From Ruminococcus flavefaciens AE3010 (GTDB taxonomy: Bacteria > Bacillota > Clostridia > Oscillospirales > Ruminococcaceae): a stretch of DNA of 64,000 nt. The stretch spans positions 1,953,501-2,017,500 of the forward strand of contig NZ_JAGT01000001.1 in NCBI RefSeq assembly GCF_000526795.1, read 5' to 3'. Shown piece after piece: positions 52,347 to 61,015 of the stretch (position 1 is its first letter; every line of letters starts with the position of its first letter). The notes under the pieces are model-generated. The model was not told the DNA's origin and searched no databases. It worked only from the letters and a program-made list of their open reading frames with translations. Made by a program: the position numbers and the translations under genes.

Positions 52347-52815
52347 TTTGTTTGACTCCCTTCAGTTTTTTACTTGTTATTATTTTATCGTTCTCTTATT
52401 TTTTATAAATCCCGAACTGATATAAACTGACCGTATAATACTCGTCCCGAAAATATACGTCATAAAATGAATAAAAAATGTTTTCAAAAATGCAAGTTTA
52501 AAAATACTTGGCGGAACTTCGTGTATCCACAGAGTTTTCCACATTTTCAACATATCTGAATGCGCTGTGCATGTTTAAACACAGGATTCAACAGGCTGTT
52601 GAAATAGAACAGGCGTTCATTTCTCAGGCAGCTCTGCAAGCCGAATTTGGCGAAATACAGGCATTTGCAGCATATCAGTCCTCATTGTTTCACAGACTGA
52701 TATTTCAACACTGACGGTATATCGCCAACTTTCAACAATGTTTAAAAACGCGTGTGAAACAATGCCCGTTATGTTGAAATAATCATTTCTTCAGACATAA
52801 AATTTGCTTTGCGCC

Positions 52816-52844
52816 TTGTCATTTCCAAGAATATGTGATATAAG
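52816..52844 (+). promoter_or_regulatory. Promoter-like unit, first copy
   Basis: TTGTCA (52816-52821), 17 bp, TATAAG (52839-52844), within a 33-bp direct repeat (52811-52843). It runs straight into the hairpin AGCGGGG-TGC-CCCCGCT and T5 at 52843-52867. Confidence 0.6.
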
Positions 52845-52867
52845 CGGGGTGCCCCCGCTGCCTTTTT
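52843..52867 (+). terminator. Hairpin with T-run between the duplicated promoter units
   Basis: AGCGGGG TGC CCCCGCT then GCCTTTTT. It would stop transcription coming from the left. Confidence 0.6.
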
Positions 52868-52907
52868 CGCGTCCAAGAAAAAATCACAGCAAATTTATCG
52901 CCGCGCC

Positions 52908-52936
52908 TTGTCATTTCCAAGAATATGTGATATAAT
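52908..52936 (+). promoter_or_regulatory. Promoter-like unit, second copy, reading antisense into the SLOG gene
   Basis: TTGTCA (52908-52913), 17 bp, TATAAT (52931-52936); identical to the first over 33 bp (52903-52935). It ends 2 bp before the stop codon of the minus-strand SLOG gene. Confidence 0.68.
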
Positions 52937-52938
52937 TA

Positions 52939-53640
52939 TTAGTATGGCATTTCAAAGACATTTTCCATGAATACCAGCCTGCGGCGTATGCTCTCCAGAT
53001 CGGGTCCGCACTCATCTATAAGGGCGTATACGTCCTCAAGACCGAAGCGGCGTATCTTTTTCCCCTGCCGTGCGGCATAGTTCAGCGTCTGATACGTTCC
53101 CGACTTGAACGAGCCCTCGTTAAAATAGGAAATGACCGCCGAAGCATGGTCTGCCATGAAGTAATTACGGTCTCTGTAAACATCGGGGGAGGTATTCTCG
53201 CCTGCTCCCTTTTTTCCGTAAATGACCGCAGGAGAAGTATTGGTAGTGAGAAGCACGTCCGCACCCCGCTCCACCTCGGCAAGTATCTCCTTGTACCAAG
53301 GGGAAAAACGCTCGGCGTGGCGAAGATAGGGCATTACGCCTATGAGCTTTATGTCTGTGTCGGAGCGTTTCTTGGCAAGAATGTACTTTGCAGCCCAGAG
53401 GTCTGTACCTACGGCAAGTCCGCTGATGAAGCTGCGGTAGCCGCTCTCAACAGCCATATCTATATACCGAAACAGCATGAGCTGTACAGCGCGGGTAGTT
53501 ATACTTTGGTATATTGGCTCGTTTTTGTATGGTATAACACCGGTCTCGCGGTGTCCTGTAAAGCATACCGCAGTCTCTGTGTCACCGCTGAATCCCTCAG
53601 CAGGAAGCACAGGAACTCCAGAATCGAGTGAGAAAAGCAT
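52939..53640 (-). CDS. SLOG-superfamily protein (DUF1273/YoqJ-like)
   Basis: A 233-residue Rossmann-like protein with VCFTGHRETGVIP near residue 30, SGYRSFISGLAVGTDLWAAKYIL near 75-97 (quoted in parts) and LIGVMPY near 112. This matches DUF1273 proteins of the SLOG group, which bind nucleotides or sense nucleotide-derived signals; the exact role is unknown. ATG at 53640 lies 7 bp after GAGGTG; the longer frame has no family similarity upstream of it. Confidence 0.85.
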   Translation of the reverse strand: MLFSLDSGVPVLPAEGFSGDTETAVCFTGHRETGVIPYKNEPIYQSITTRAVQLMLFRYIDMAVESGYRSFISGLAVGTDLWAAKYILAKKRSDTDIKLIGVMPYLRHAERFSPWYKEILAEVERGADVLLTTNTSPAVIYGKKGAGENTSPDVYRDRNYFMADHASAVISYFNEGSFKSGTYQTLNYAARQGKKIRRFGLEDVYALIDECGPDLESIRRRLVFMENVFEMPY

Positions 53641-53819
53641 AGTACACCTCGCTTTCCCGAAATATACATGTGATGCCGCAGATATACATGGAGCATTTCC
53701 CATAGCGGCAAAAATATCATACATTAAAATTATAACATACATCATATTTTATTTCAAGACGTTTTTTGACTTGTAATTAAATTTTAACTTTGCATATGAC
53801 AGAAAGGAAGGATAACGGA

Positions 53820-54956
53820 ATGAAGCCGTATCTGAAAAGAGCATGGGCTGAGGTATCTCTGCCGCAGCTCAGAAAAAATGTTGATATCATAAGAGGTCTC
53901 AACTCCACGGGGACTGAGATAATGGCGGTGGTAAAGGCTGACGCTTACGGCCACGGCGACGAGCATATCGTCCGCTGTCTCGCCGAGCAGTGCGGTATCA
54001 ACTACTTTGCTGTATCCAATCTTGACGAAGCTATCGCAGTAAGGAAATTTGCTCCCAAGTCGGAGATACTCATACTGGGATATACTCCTCCCGAGTACGC
54101 CCATGAGATAGCCATGTACAATATCATACAGGGCGTTGTGTCAACAGAATATGCTCTTGAACTGGTCAAAAACAGCAATGAGCCTATCCGCTGTCATATC
54201 AAAATAGACACAGGCATGGGAAGAATAGGTCTGAAGCATGATACTCCCGAAGCCTGCGCCGCTGAGATAGAAGCTATGATGAAGATAGAAAAGCTCTCCG
54301 TTGAGGGCATATACACTCACTTTGCCGTTGCGGACAGCGATTCTCCCGACAATATCGCCTATACGGATATGCAGGAGAAGTTCATCACCGATACATACGA
54401 CGTACTTGTGAGCCGCGGCATAAAGCTGAAACATCTCCACTTCATGAACAGTGCGGCTACATGCTACAGAAACAGCTCCCGCAGTACTCTCTCCCGTGCA
54501 GGTATCATACTCTACGGTCTCCACCCCGATGTGAGCCTTGATATCCCCGAGGGACTTGAGCCTCTTATGGAGCTGAAAGCGGTCATTTCCCATGTCAAGA
54601 CCGTGAAGAAAGGCGACTGCATAAGCTATGGACGCACATTCGTTGCTGACCGCGAAATGCGCATCGCTACTGTAACTATAGGCTATGCCGACGGCTACTC
54701 ACGTCTGCTCAGCTCAAAGGGCGAAATACTGGTTCACGGCAAACGCTGTAAGATTGTGGGCAGAGTCTGCATGGATCAGCTCATGATGGACGTGTCCGAC
54801 GTCCCCGAGGCTAAGTCTGGCGATATTGTAACGCTTATCGGCACTGACGGCAATGACCGCATCACAGCCGACGACCTTGCACAGGTGTACGGTACTATCG
54901 GATACGAGGTGGTATGCGGTATCTCAAAGCGTGTTCCACGTATTTATATTGAGTGA
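53820..54956 (+). CDS. alr: Alanine racemase
   Basis: PLP enzyme making D-alanine for peptidoglycan; 378 residues. The Schiff-base lysine is in AVVKADAYGHG near residue 39, the second catalytic Tyr in SYGRTF near 263, and RVCMDQLMMDVSD near 310 closes the site. ATG at 53820, 8 bp after AAAGGAAGG; a TTG at 53790 has no such site. The stop codon TGA is immediately followed by repeat copy D. Confidence 0.97.
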   Translation: MKPYLKRAWAEVSLPQLRKNVDIIRGLNSTGTEIMAVVKADAYGHGDEHIVRCLAEQCGINYFAVSNLDEAIAVRKFAPKSEILILGYTPPEYAHEIAMYNIIQGVVSTEYALELVKNSNEPIRCHIKIDTGMGRIGLKHDTPEACAAEIEAMMKIEKLSVEGIYTHFAVADSDSPDNIAYTDMQEKFITDTYDVLVSRGIKLKHLHFMNSAATCYRNSSRSTLSRAGIILYGLHPDVSLDIPEGLEPLMELKAVISHVKTVKKGDCISYGRTFVADREMRIATVTIGYADGYSRLLSSKGEILVHGKRCKIVGRVCMDQLMMDVSDVPEAKSGDIVTLIGTDGNDRITADDLAQVYGTIGYEVVCGISKRVPRIYIE

Positions 54957-55200
54957 TAAATCAAAATTTTGCGCAATAACTTGCTGAGAATATGAACGGG
55001 ATTCCAAAGGGACTGTGTTCCTTTGGCGGAGTCCAGAGGCAGCGCCTCTGGTCGCTGTTCCCAGCTTTCAGAGAACAGCGAAACATTCCGAAGGCGCTCC
55101 GCAAGGGTGAATTTTAAAAACAGTCCAGTGGACTGTTTTTAAAAGAGGGACGCCCTGCAAGTGAGGGCGTCCCTTAATGGGACGTCGAGATACCGTCCCC
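54957..55200. repeat. Modular hairpin element, divergent copy D
   Basis: Begins TAAATCAAAATTTT exactly at the base after the alr stop. The order AAAGGGACTGTGTTCCTTT, CAGAGGCAGCGCCTCTG, GCTGTTC...GAACAGC and GGGCGTCCC modules matches copies A and C. The arms that read CCCGAAAACAAT/ATTGTTTTCGGG in A and C read TTTTAAAAACAGTCC/GGACTGTTTTTAAAA here (55112-55126 and 55130-55144). The right terminal repeat is missing. Confidence 0.8.
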
Positions 55201-55222
55201 TACAAAAGCCAATGTGTTACTG

Positions 55223-55296
55223 TGGGCGGCGGAACGCCGCCCCTACAAGCTAACGGCTAATGGAGGATAGCTTGGGCGGATAATATCCGCCCCTAC
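55223..55296. repeat. Two REP-like hairpins ending at the radical SAM ribosome site
   Basis: GGGCGGCGGAACGCCGCCC-CTAC (55223-55246) and GGGCGGATAATATCCGCCC-CTAC (55274-55296). The last C is directly followed by AAAAGGAGG of the next gene. Confidence 0.72.
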
Positions 55297-55311
55297 AAAA
55301 GGAGGATAAAT

Positions 55312-55926
55312 ATGAAAAAAGCAATGACAATTTCCTATGAGGTGGGCGAGAATCTCTACCTCAACCTTACAAATAAATGTCCCTGCGCCTGCACATTCTG
55401 CATTCGCAACCACGCTGACGGCGCTTACGGCTCCGATCCCCTCTGGCTGGAGCATGAGCCGACTCTCGATGAGATAATCTCAGACCTTAACAAACGCAAG
55501 CTCAAAAAGTACCGTGAGATAGTTTTCTGCGGCTACGGCGAGCCCACAGAGCGCCTTGACATCGTTCTCGAAACTGCCGCTTATCTCCGCAGCAGAGAGA
55601 ACTGCCCACGTCTGCGCATCAACACCAACGGTCTCGGCGACCTTATCCACGGCAGAAGCATCGCAAAGGAGCTCTGCTATGAACTGGATACCGTCTCCAT
55701 AAGCCTTAATGCTCCCACAGAAAAGGACTACATGGCTGTTACCCGCCCTAAGTTCGACAATGCCTTTGAAGCTCTCCAGAAGTTCACAAGGGACTGCGTA
55801 AAGGCAGGCAAGGCTGAGGTCATTATGTCCGTGGTTAACGTTATCCCTCCCGAGCAGATAGAAGCTTCCCGTGAGCTGGCTGAAAAGCTGGGCGCAAAGC
55901 TCCGCGTAAGAGAGTTTGACGACTGA
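55312..55926 (+). CDS. TatD-associated radical SAM protein
   Basis: A 204-residue small radical SAM protein: CPCACTFCIRN near residue 24 holds the CxxxCxxC cluster site, FCGYGEPTERLD near 78 the GGE-like strand, and RINTNGLGDLI near 105. The N-terminus ENLYLNLTNKCPC and the size match the family often encoded beside tatD (TatD-linked rSAM); here tatD is 4 kb upstream on the other strand. The reaction is unknown. Its ribosome site AAAGGAGG sits directly against a REP-like repeat. Confidence 0.87.
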   Translation: MKKAMTISYEVGENLYLNLTNKCPCACTFCIRNHADGAYGSDPLWLEHEPTLDEIISDLNKRKLKKYREIVFCGYGEPTERLDIVLETAAYLRSRENCPRLRINTNGLGDLIHGRSIAKELCYELDTVSISLNAPTEKDYMAVTRPKFDNAFEALQKFTRDCVKAGKAEVIMSVVNVIPPEQIEASRELAEKLGAKLRVREFDD

Positions 55927-56003
55927 TATACTGCACAAATTTCAGCAGCTCAGTTTGTGCATGATTTTGCGTTCCGCCTATGGAAAATCATACTTAAATA
56001 TGG

Positions 56004-56009
56004 TATAAT
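56004..56009 (+). promoter_or_regulatory. -10-like element before the 43-residue membrane peptide gene
   Basis: TATAAT preceded by TATGG; no good -35 box is visible. It is 46 bp upstream of the start codon. Confidence 0.45.
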
Positions 56010-56054
56010 TATTTATTGAAAGATTTCTCTAATCTGAGATAAGGAGTAATTTCT

Positions 56055-56186
56055 ATGAGTAAAAAAGGAAAGATCATACTTGCAGCTTCAGTATCTACCT
56101 CAGTTCTCGCTATCACAGCCGCTGCGGTGACTATTTTCGTCTGCAAGCGCATTTACGAGAAGAATTATTTCTCGGTCACGGATTAA
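56055..56186 (+). CDS. Small 43-residue single-helix membrane protein
   Basis: Encodes [20 protein letters not shown], then [20 protein letters not shown] and VTD. A positive N-terminus, one hydrophobic helix (about 8-30) and a short basic/aromatic tail. ATG is 8 bp after AAGGAG, and a TATAAT lies upstream. Coding is supported by ribosome site, start, sensible composition and stop close to ilvE. I do not recognise it; a regulatory membrane peptide is one possibility. Confidence 0.65.
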   Translation: MSKKGKIILAASVSTSVLAITAAAVTIFVCKRIYEKNYFSVTD

Positions 56187-56220
56187 CAGGTCAATATTAT
56201 TAAAAAGAAGGTTGAATAAT

Positions 56221-57288
56221 ATGGAAATCAAATTCACAAAGGCTGCAAGCCTCAAGGCTAAGCCACAGCCAGGCGATAAGCTCGGCTTCGGTCACATCTT
56301 TACTGATTATATGCTCGTTATGCCCTACGATGAGGGACAGGGCTGGCACGATCCCGAGATCAAGCCCTATGCTCCTATCGAGCTCTCACCTGCCGCTATG
56401 TGTCTCCACTACGGTCAGGAAGTATTCGAGGGCTTAAAGGCTTACAGAACTGCTGACGGCAAGGTACAGCTCTTCCGTCCACAGGAAAACTTCAAGAGAC
56501 TCAATCAGTCCAATGAGAGACTGGTCATCCCTGAGCTTCCCGAGGATCTGGCTATGAAGTGCCTCCTTGAGCTCCTCAAGGTAGAAAAGGACTGGGTCCC
56601 TTCAAAGGAAGGCGAGTCACTCTATATCCGTCCGTTCATTATCGCTGTTGATCCTTTCCTCGGCGTTAAGCCCGGCGCTCAGTACCTCTTCATCATCATC
56701 CTCTCACCATCAGGTGCTTACTATGAGAGCGGTCTCAACCCTGTAAACATCTACGTTGAGAGCAAGTATGTCCGCGCTGTAAGAGGCGGTATGGGCTTCG
56801 CTAAGACAGGCGGCAACTACGCTGCTTCTCTTATCGGACAGGACGAGGCTCACAAGCAGAACTACTCTCAGGTCCTCTGGCTGGACGGCGTTGAGCAGAA
56901 GTACATCGAGGAAGTCGGCGCTATGAACATCTTCTTCGTTATCGACGGCAAGGTAGTAACTCCTATGCTTCAGGGCTCTATCCTCCCCGGTATCACAAGA
57001 AAGTCCGCTATCGACGTCTGCAAGAGCAAGGGTATCCCTGTTGAGGAAAGACGTATCGATATTCAGGAGATCGCTGACGCTTACGATGCAGGCAAGCTTG
57101 ACGAGGTATTCGGTACAGGTACTGCTGCTGTTATCTCACCTGTTGGTCACCTCAAGTGGAACGACAAGGTCATGGAGATCAACGGCAACAAGATTGGTAA
57201 GATCTCACAGATGCTCTACGATACAATGACAGGTATCCAGTGGGGCAAGATTGAGGATACATTCAACTGGATCGTTCCTGTTGAATAA
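56221..57288 (+). CDS. ilvE: Branched-chain amino acid aminotransferase, type II
   Basis: PLP transaminase for the last step of Leu/Ile/Val synthesis; 355 residues, the eukaryote-like type II length. [14 protein letters not shown] near 66, PLP lysine in [14 protein letters not shown] near 198, [10 protein letters not shown] near 236, and [13 protein letters not shown] near 305. ATG at 56221 follows AAGAAGG; a frame extension by three codons overlaps it. It stands alone. Confidence 0.96.
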   Translation: MEIKFTKAASLKAKPQPGDKLGFGHIFTDYMLVMPYDEGQGWHDPEIKPYAPIELSPAAMCLHYGQEVFEGLKAYRTADGKVQLFRPQENFKRLNQSNERLVIPELPEDLAMKCLLELLKVEKDWVPSKEGESLYIRPFIIAVDPFLGVKPGAQYLFIIILSPSGAYYESGLNPVNIYVESKYVRAVRGGMGFAKTGGNYAASLIGQDEAHKQNYSQVLWLDGVEQKYIEEVGAMNIFFVIDGKVVTPMLQGSILPGITRKSAIDVCKSKGIPVEERRIDIQEIADAYDAGKLDEVFGTGTAAVISPVGHLKWNDKVMEINGNKIGKISQMLYDTMTGIQWGKIEDTFNWIVPVE

Positions 57289-57306
57289 TCCAATAACAGA
57301 AATATC

Positions 57307-57337
57307 AAAGGCGCTTCCGATTGGAAGCGCCTTTTTG
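57307..57337 (+). terminator. Terminator of ilvE
   Basis: AAAGGCGCTTCC GATT GGAAGCGCCTTT TT. Confidence 0.93.
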
Positions 57338-57375
57338 CATTACTTAGAAACGACCACTGACCGTCCATGCAAAAC

Positions 57376-59976
57376 TTATTTCTTTTTCTCTGTTTTATCT
57401 TCTTCGACGTCAAAGGCTTTATCACTCTCAGAAATCACAGCATCATAGTAATCATCTATGAAATTTGCGTCTCCCTGTGATACATAGTCATAGGTGTGCG
57501 CAAATCCATATTCCTTTTCCTTTCCTCGGAAACGGCGGCATATGAGAAGATAAAGCACAAGCACTGCTAATGCGGAAACAGAAATAATTATACCATTTTT
57601 AATTCCGGGAGTCTCATAATGGAATGTTATAGTATTTCTGCCGCTTTCAGCTCTTACTGCCATAAGACCATTATCTACCCTTTCAATGTCTGCTGCCTTG
57701 CCATTTACTTCTGCTGTCCAGCCCTTACTGTACGGTACGCTGAAAAATACAAGTTGTGGCTTATCAAGTTCAATTTCTGATTCAAAGCCATAGGAATCAA
57801 ATTTAAAGGATTCCGAGCAATTCTGCTGCTTTTCTTTGCAAAGCTCTACATATTTCTCTCCTTCAAACTCATCAGTGTCTGTTGTATCAATTTCAGTAAG
57901 AATATCTGAATATTTGGCTATCTGATCGTCAGAAAGCACAAGAGCCTTAATAAGAACTCCCTCACGCTGTAAAGGCTTCATTTCATCTGATTTATCCCCG
58001 GAAATGTACATATCATAGCCTATTCCCATTGGGATATAGAGCTTATTCTCATATATTTCATAGAACGCATTTTCACCAACATACTCAAATCCCGGAAGAA
58101 CCTCTGTTATATTTACTTCATTGGGAGCTAATTCATATGCAGTATCAAGGCCAAACTTATCTGCAAACTTAGTTCCAAGCTCAGCCATCTTTTTATCTGA
58201 AAGCTCATTTTTACTTGTAATTCCCGATGCATACTGCATATTGGAAGTCTTTTCACGATAGTAATACTTTACTGAAAGAAGTTCTCTCAAAAAGTAATCA
58301 TTGAGAGGAGGTCTTGAAGCAACATCGCGTTCAATATTAAGTGATGTGTAAAACTCAATAATCGATGGCTCAACAATACTATGAAATGCTCTTATATTCG
58401 GCAATTTCCAGAGCATAGGATAATTATCACAGCCATTAGATATATCAATACGAAAAAAATTATCCTCTGAAACGTTCTCATAAACATCATCTGCTACATC
58501 TATAACAGATTCCTTGTAATTATCATCAAAGCCATTTTTATTAAATGTTCCATAAAACATAGTATTGCATAAAACACCTACGCAAAAAAAAGCAGTAGTC
58601 CAAAGCATAGCCTTTTTATATGGCTTTCTTCGCTTCTTGACATCAAAGAGATATCCTACCACAAGCAAGCTAAATAAAGCAATACATATGCTAATAACAA
58701 AATAACCCAAATCATTAGGAAGTGAGAAATATAGAATAGTTTCTTCGTCGATAAAATAGACGGGCATAAGAGATTGAACAATAAATGCTGCAAGCACGAC
58801 CAAAGAAAATATTATTGCGGGCTTTATTTTCACGTCCTCTTCATCTATGGTACGTGCACTCATCATAGCAAAGATAAGTATGGGCATATAGAACCAGCGC
58901 GCATAATAATAACTGTTTGCTGCCTGAAATAAACTGTTCAAAATAGGAACACATGCAAAAATCATCAGACAATATGATAACCTGGTCGCCCAGTGCTTTC
59001 TGTGAGTACGCATAAATGTTATTATGCCAAGCATTCCGATCAGTGGAAAATATCCTCCGACAGATCCCCATTTATATTGAGTATCAAAAAGATTCGGATA
59101 TGCAGGTGGTTCAGAAGGCATAAAGAAAGCCTGTATTATCCTCAGAATAGTCACAGGATCATCATACACCAATATCTCAGTGCCATACATCTTTGAATCA
59201 ACACGTGGATTATTTATTACGGCAAGAAAAGACGGCATTAATATCACACCTGCAATGGCTGTACCGATAACAACTTCAAAACAGAGCAGGAAAAACTTCT
59301 TCCATGAGGTATGGAAATCAGGACATTTCATTCTGAACAGATAATAAAGGATAAGGAAAACTATCTGTCCGCAAAAGAAATAATAATTGATGAACGCCAT
59401 CAAAGCGACGATCAGAGCAAAAACACCTTTTCGGTGATTATTGATATTCTCCTCCATTGCTATAAGCATTAGCGGAAAGAATGCTGTGACGTCCTGAAAA
59501 TGATTAAAGAATATGTTGAATATCTGAAAGCCCGAAAAAGCATATAATACAGCTCCTGTCAGAGCAATGGTCTTACCGCGCACGAATCTCCTTATATATA
59601 TATATGAAGTAAGGGTGGCTATACCATGCTTTATCGCAAGAAGCACAGACATTGAATATGTCACTGCCCAACGCGGCAAAAGAACCGTCAGCCAGAAAAA
59701 AGGACTTCCTAACAAATAAAAAGAATAAGAAGATATAAAATCCGTTCCAAGGTCTGTATACCAGTTCCAGCCAAGCTGACCGTCTCTGATCGCATCATTG
59801 GCAAGATTATAAAACGGTATCTGCTGTCCATTATAATCGCCATAGTAGACAAAAATACCTTTTCCTCTTATAATAAATGGGATCAATGATATCATCATTA
59901 TAAAAAATCCCAGAAGGAATACAAGCATATATCTATCCCCTGACATCTTATACGACCGCTGATTTGTTTTTTTCAT
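57376..59976 (-). CDS. YfhO-family membrane protein
   Basis: An 866-residue protein with about 13 helices. The first outer loop DYNGQQIPFYNLANDAIRDG and the segment GWNWYTDLGTDFISSYSFYLLGSPF match YfhO proteins (GT-C-type, implicated in sugar modification of teichoic acids). A long outer domain (about 480-800) precedes the last helix; the tail is acidic. It is more AT-rich than neighbours. ATG lies behind TAGGAGG. Single gene with its own promoter. Confidence 0.88.
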   Translation of the reverse strand: MKKTNQRSYKMSGDRYMLVFLLGFFIMMISLIPFIIRGKGIFVYYGDYNGQQIPFYNLANDAIRDGQLGWNWYTDLGTDFISSYSFYLLGSPFFWLTVLLPRWAVTYSMSVLLAIKHGIATLTSYIYIRRFVRGKTIALTGAVLYAFSGFQIFNIFFNHFQDVTAFFPLMLIAMEENINNHRKGVFALIVALMAFINYYFFCGQIVFLILYYLFRMKCPDFHTSWKKFFLLCFEVVIGTAIAGVILMPSFLAVINNPRVDSKMYGTEILVYDDPVTILRIIQAFFMPSEPPAYPNLFDTQYKWGSVGGYFPLIGMLGIITFMRTHRKHWATRLSYCLMIFACVPILNSLFQAANSYYYARWFYMPILIFAMMSARTIDEEDVKIKPAIIFSLVVLAAFIVQSLMPVYFIDEETILYFSLPNDLGYFVISICIALFSLLVVGYLFDVKKRRKPYKKAMLWTTAFFCVGVLCNTMFYGTFNKNGFDDNYKESVIDVADDVYENVSEDNFFRIDISNGCDNYPMLWKLPNIRAFHSIVEPSIIEFYTSLNIERDVASRPPLNDYFLRELLSVKYYYREKTSNMQYASGITSKNELSDKKMAELGTKFADKFGLDTAYELAPNEVNITEVLPGFEYVGENAFYEIYENKLYIPMGIGYDMYISGDKSDEMKPLQREGVLIKALVLSDDQIAKYSDILTEIDTTDTDEFEGEKYVELCKEKQQNCSESFKFDSYGFESEIELDKPQLVFFSVPYSKGWTAEVNGKAADIERVDNGLMAVRAESGRNTITFHYETPGIKNGIIISVSALAVLVLYLLICRRFRGKEKEYGFAHTYDYVSQGDANFIDDYYDAVISESDKAFDVEEDKTEKKK

Positions 59977-60005
59977 ATATACCTCCTAAATAATAGATCA
60001 TTTCA

Positions 60006-60034
60006 AGTATAACATATTATTAATAAAAATACAA
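60006..60034 (-). promoter_or_regulatory. SigA-type promoter of the yfhO-like gene
   Basis: On the minus strand TTGTAT (60029-60034), 17 bp, TATACT (60006-60011). Confidence 0.65.
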
Positions 60035-60070
60035 TATTATCTGCTCTTTTTTTTAGGCAAGATCGATATA

Positions 60071-60101
60071 TTGTCACTTCTCCCCGTTCTTACATATAAT
60101 A
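60071..60101 (+). promoter_or_regulatory. dpaAB promoter, compatible with SigA and with SigK
   Basis: TTGTCA (60071-60076), 18 bp, TATAAT (60095-60100) would suit SigA. Overlapping it, CATATAATA (60093-60101) fits the SigK -10 pattern CATANNNTA, with AC 15 bp upstream. The gene function favours the mother-cell factor, but sequence alone does not decide. Confidence 0.55.
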
Positions 60102-60151
60102 AAGGGATCAGTGATAATCACTTTATGCCGACAGGCGGATTGGAGTAATAT

Positions 60152-61015
60152 ATGACAAGACCTAAAATACTTATTGCAGGCGGAGACACGCGCCAGCTCT
60201 ACTGCGCTGAAAGTCTTTCCCGCGAATTCGATATAAAGCTCACAGGCTTCGATAATTATTTCTATGACAGTGTTCCGCAGCTGCCCGTGGCAGACAGCTC
60301 AGACCGCGGCAGCTTTGACCTTGCTGTGCTGCCTGTTCCCTCTCTTGACCAAAAGGGCAATATTTATGCCCCATGCTTTTCATCTGAGCTCACCGTCGAA
60401 GCTATAGACGGCTTTCTCACAGAGGACGGCGTTATTTATGCTGGCAGGGTCGATGACAGGCTCCGCCGAATGCTTCCCCACCGTGAGATATACGACTATC
60501 TCACCCGGGAGGAGCTCAGTCTCAGAAACGCTGTCCCCACTGCCGAGGGAGCTGTACAGCTTGCTCTTGAGGAGCTGCCTGTTACTCTCAATGGTCTGAG
60601 GGTACTCATCGTCGGAATGGGCAGGATAGGCTGCGCTCTTGCAGAGATACTCAAGGGCTTCGGCGCAGACATAACAGCTGCTGTGCATAATCCTCGGGGA
60701 GCTGCCAAGACTCGGCTCCACGGTATCAGCTCCGTACCAACAAAACGGCTTAACGGCGGATACGACCTGATATTCAACACCGTACCAAAGCTTATATTTG
60801 ACAAGGAAATGCTTAGCCGTTTTGAAGCCTCTGCGCTGTTCATAGACCTTGCTTCAAAACCGGGAGGAATAGACCCCGCTGCAGCTCAGCAGCTGGGAAT
60901 CAAAACCATATGGGCGCAGGGGCTCCCGGGTAAAACTGCTCCCGTGACCTCTGGAGAGATAATAGCCGAAACTATAAGCGCAATGATAGCCGAAAGGGGT
61001 GATGACAGTGAGTGA
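60152..61015 (+). CDS. dpaA: Dipicolinate synthase subunit A
   Basis: With subunit B it makes dipicolinic acid, the calcium-chelating spore-core compound, in the mother cell. The 287 residues have an N-terminal dipicolinate synthase domain (IAGGDTRQLYCAESLSREF) and a NAD(P)-binding Rossmann domain with LRVLIVGMGRIGCALAEIL near residue 150 and FIDLASKPGGID near 233. The stop overlaps dpaB by 8 bp. Presence implies the lineage has, or had, the ability to form spores. Confidence 0.93.
   Translation: MTRPKILIAGGDTRQLYCAESLSREFDIKLTGFDNYFYDSVPQLPVADSSDRGSFDLAVLPVPSLDQKGNIYAPCFSSELTVEAIDGFLTEDGVIYAGRVDDRLRRMLPHREIYDYLTREELSLRNAVPTAEGAVQLALEELPVTLNGLRVLIVGMGRIGCALAEILKGFGADITAAVHNPRGAAKTRLHGISSVPTKRLNGGYDLIFNTVPKLIFDKEMLSRFEASALFIDLASKPGGIDPAAAQQLGIKTIWAQGLPGKTAPVTSGEIIAETISAMIAERGDDSE

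Larger units (their letters stand above)
52347..52938. other. 592-bp non-coding region rich in TTCAACA words and inverted repeats
   Basis: Six TTCAACA words occur within 52544-52779 (four plus, two minus; two make the palindrome TTCAACAG-G-CTGTTGAA at 52587-52603). Next to the first are GTATCCACA (52523-52531) and TTTTCCACA (52535-52543), each one base from the DnaA box TTATCCACA. Two inverted repeats interleave: CATTGTTTCACA (52683-52694) with TGTGAAACAATG (52753-52764), and TATTTCAACA (52701-52710) with TGTTGAAATA (52772-52781). At the right end a 33-bp promoter-like unit is duplicated. I see no credible gene in it. Confidence 0.6.

Noticed and set aside
52508..52714. 68-residue frame in the TTCAACA region
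   Set aside because: TTG start without a ribosome site; the frame crosses palindromes and DnaA-like words, so the DNA structure explains the sequence better.
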